Assembly: GCA_934667815.1 (NCBI GenBank) | Contig: CAKUMO010000012.1 | Coordinates: 1 to 64,000, forward strand | DNA from: an uncultured Oscillospiraceae bacterium | Lineage (GTDB): Bacteria > Bacillota > Clostridia > Oscillospirales > Oscillospiraceae | Length of the DNA stretch: 64,000 nucleotides | Direction of reading: 5' to 3' | Part shown: positions 63,199 through 64,000 of the stretch, one piece after another | Numbering within the stretch: position 1 is the first letter of the stretch | Layout of the letters: each line of letters begins with the position of its first letter | The notes under the pieces: model-generated | What the model saw: the letters and a program-made list of their open reading frames with translations, nothing else | The model's database searches: none | Told to the model about the DNA's origin: nothing | Program-made: the position numbers and the translations under genes

Positions 63199-64000
63199 AT
63201 GGCTTTTTTATCCAATTTTATCAACGGTTTAAGTCTCGGCAGCGTCTATGCCATCATCGCGCTGGGCTATACCATGGTCTACGGCATTGCAAAAATGCTG
63301 AATTTCGCGCATGGCGATGTCATCATGATCGGCGCATATGTATCCTTCGTCTCCATCACCTCGCTGGGAACGCCGCCCCTGCTGGCATTGGTCATCGCCA
63401 TGCTGGTCTGCACGGGACTTGGTATTCTCATCGAGCGGCTGGCCTATAAGCCGCTGCGTTCGGCCTCGTCTCTGGCGGTGCTCATCACGGCCATCGGCGT
63501 AAGCTATTTTCTGCAAAACCTCGCGCAGCTCATCTGGTCGCCGAACACGGTCGTGTATCCGTCCATCGTGAGCTTCGGTTCCCTGCAGCTCTTTGACGGC
63601 CGCCTGACCATCACGGGCGAAGCGGTTGTTACCGTCGCAGCGTGCATCGTCATCATGGTCGGCCTGATGCTGTTCACCGACAAAACCAAGACCGGCAAGG
63701 CCATGCGCGCGGTCGCGGAGGATCGCAGCGCGGCGGAGCTGATGGGCATCAGCGTCAACCGCACGATCTCCATCACCTTTGCCATCGGTTCTGCGCTCGC
63801 CGCCGTTGCGGGCGTGCTCTACTGCTCGATGTATCCCGCGCTCTCCCCCACAACCGGCTCTCTGCCCGGCATTCGAGCCTTTACCGCTGCCGTGTTCGGC
63901 GGCATCGGCTCCATTCCCGGTGCGCTGCTCGGCGGCGTACTTCTGGGTGTGATCGAGATCTTCAGCCGCGCGTATATCAGTCAGGAGCTGAGCAACGCCA
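63199..64000 (+). CDS. livH: Branched-chain amino-acid ABC transporter permease, 3' truncated by window
   Basis: The reading frame is open from 63199 to the window end (267 codons). The protein starts MAFLSNFINGLSLGSVYAII and has GYTMVYGIAKMLNFAHGDVI, the LivH hallmark, and MRAVAEDRSAAELMGISVNR, the ATPase-contact loop. GIRAFTAAVFGGIGSIPGAL is also diagnostic. AGGAGG lies 8 nt before the ATG. A GC-rich segment in the 89-bp gap (about 63120-63160) may fold but has no U-tract. livM and the two ATPase genes are expected downstream. Confidence 0.92.
   Translation, partial: MAFLSNFINGLSLGSVYAIIALGYTMVYGIAKMLNFAHGDVIMIGAYVSFVSITSLGTPPLLALVIAMLVCTGLGILIERLAYKPLRSASSLAVLITAIGVSYFLQNLAQLIWSPNTVVYPSIVSFGSLQLFDGRLTITGEAVVTVAACIVIMVGLMLFTDKTKTGKAMRAVAEDRSAAELMGISVNRTISITFAIGSALAAVAGVLYCSMYPALSPTTGSLPGIRAFTAAVFGGIGSIPGALLGGVLLGVIEIFSRAYISQELSNA

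Overview
The window is GC-rich DNA from a spore-forming Firmicute, most likely a gut-type clostridium of the Oscillospiraceae/Ruminococcaceae kind. This rests on a YunB sporulation protein, clostridial ribosome-binding sites (AGGAGG type), lipoboxes, many MalF/MalG-type sugar permeases and a pcrA-yunB-ligA cluster. The taxonomic call is inference; no rRNA, tRNA or CRISPR array was seen.

Region 1 (1-1350): the 3' end of an unrecognised gene and its terminator, then a 1.0-kb IS256-family element with near-perfect 40-bp terminal repeats. Its transposase has lost the central catalytic part in frame, so it is a non-autonomous derivative.

Region 2 (1362-51571, all minus strand): about 30 genes packed with gaps of mostly under 30 bp and many ATGA overlaps, ending at a strong terminator (1313-1350). 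Transcription runs from 51.6 kb down to 1.3 kb. First come a giant secreted protein with eight tandem carbohydrate-binding-like repeats, a secreted endonuclease/exonuclease/phosphatase-fold lipoprotein, a membrane-anchored two-domain binding protein, and a DUF4874/DUF4832 lipoprotein. Two complete sugar ABC importers follow (binding protein plus two permeases each, no ATPase in the window). The second is embedded in a conserved-looking module of NHL-propeller membrane protein, YIP1-like membrane protein and DUF5696 lipoprotein. Next is a battery of mainly cytoplasmic enzymes: GH42-like, GH36 alpha-galactosidase, two GH94 phosphorylases around a DUF4434 protein, two SGNH esterases, three GH2 enzymes, a ROK sugar kinase, an SIS isomerase, a MATE exporter, an alpha/beta-hydrolase esterase, NagB and a CBM9-like protein. 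The set suggests capture and import of an acetylated, branched oligosaccharide containing beta-Man/beta-Gal/alpha-Gal, with intracellular deacetylation, exo-hydrolysis and phosphorolysis. No signal-peptide-bearing endo-glycanase of a known family is present, so the first cut is made elsewhere, by another organism, or by one of the uncharacterised secreted proteins.

Region 3 (51581-52854): a 350-bp divergent control region and an AraC-family regulator on the plus strand, the probable activator of the locus. The region holds a textbook TTGACA-17-TATAAT promoter bracketed by a 12-bp inverted repeat, and a leader hairpin sharing its GCGGCA/TGCCGC core.

Region 4 (52870-64000): ordinary chromosomal genes. 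ligA, yunB and pcrA form a minus-strand operon. On the plus strand are an acyl-CoA synthetase overlapping a DUF1624-type membrane protein, a DegV/FakB fatty-acid-binding protein, a 76-aa membrane protein with its own strong promoter, and the start of a branched-chain amino-acid ABC transporter (livJ, livH cut by the window end).
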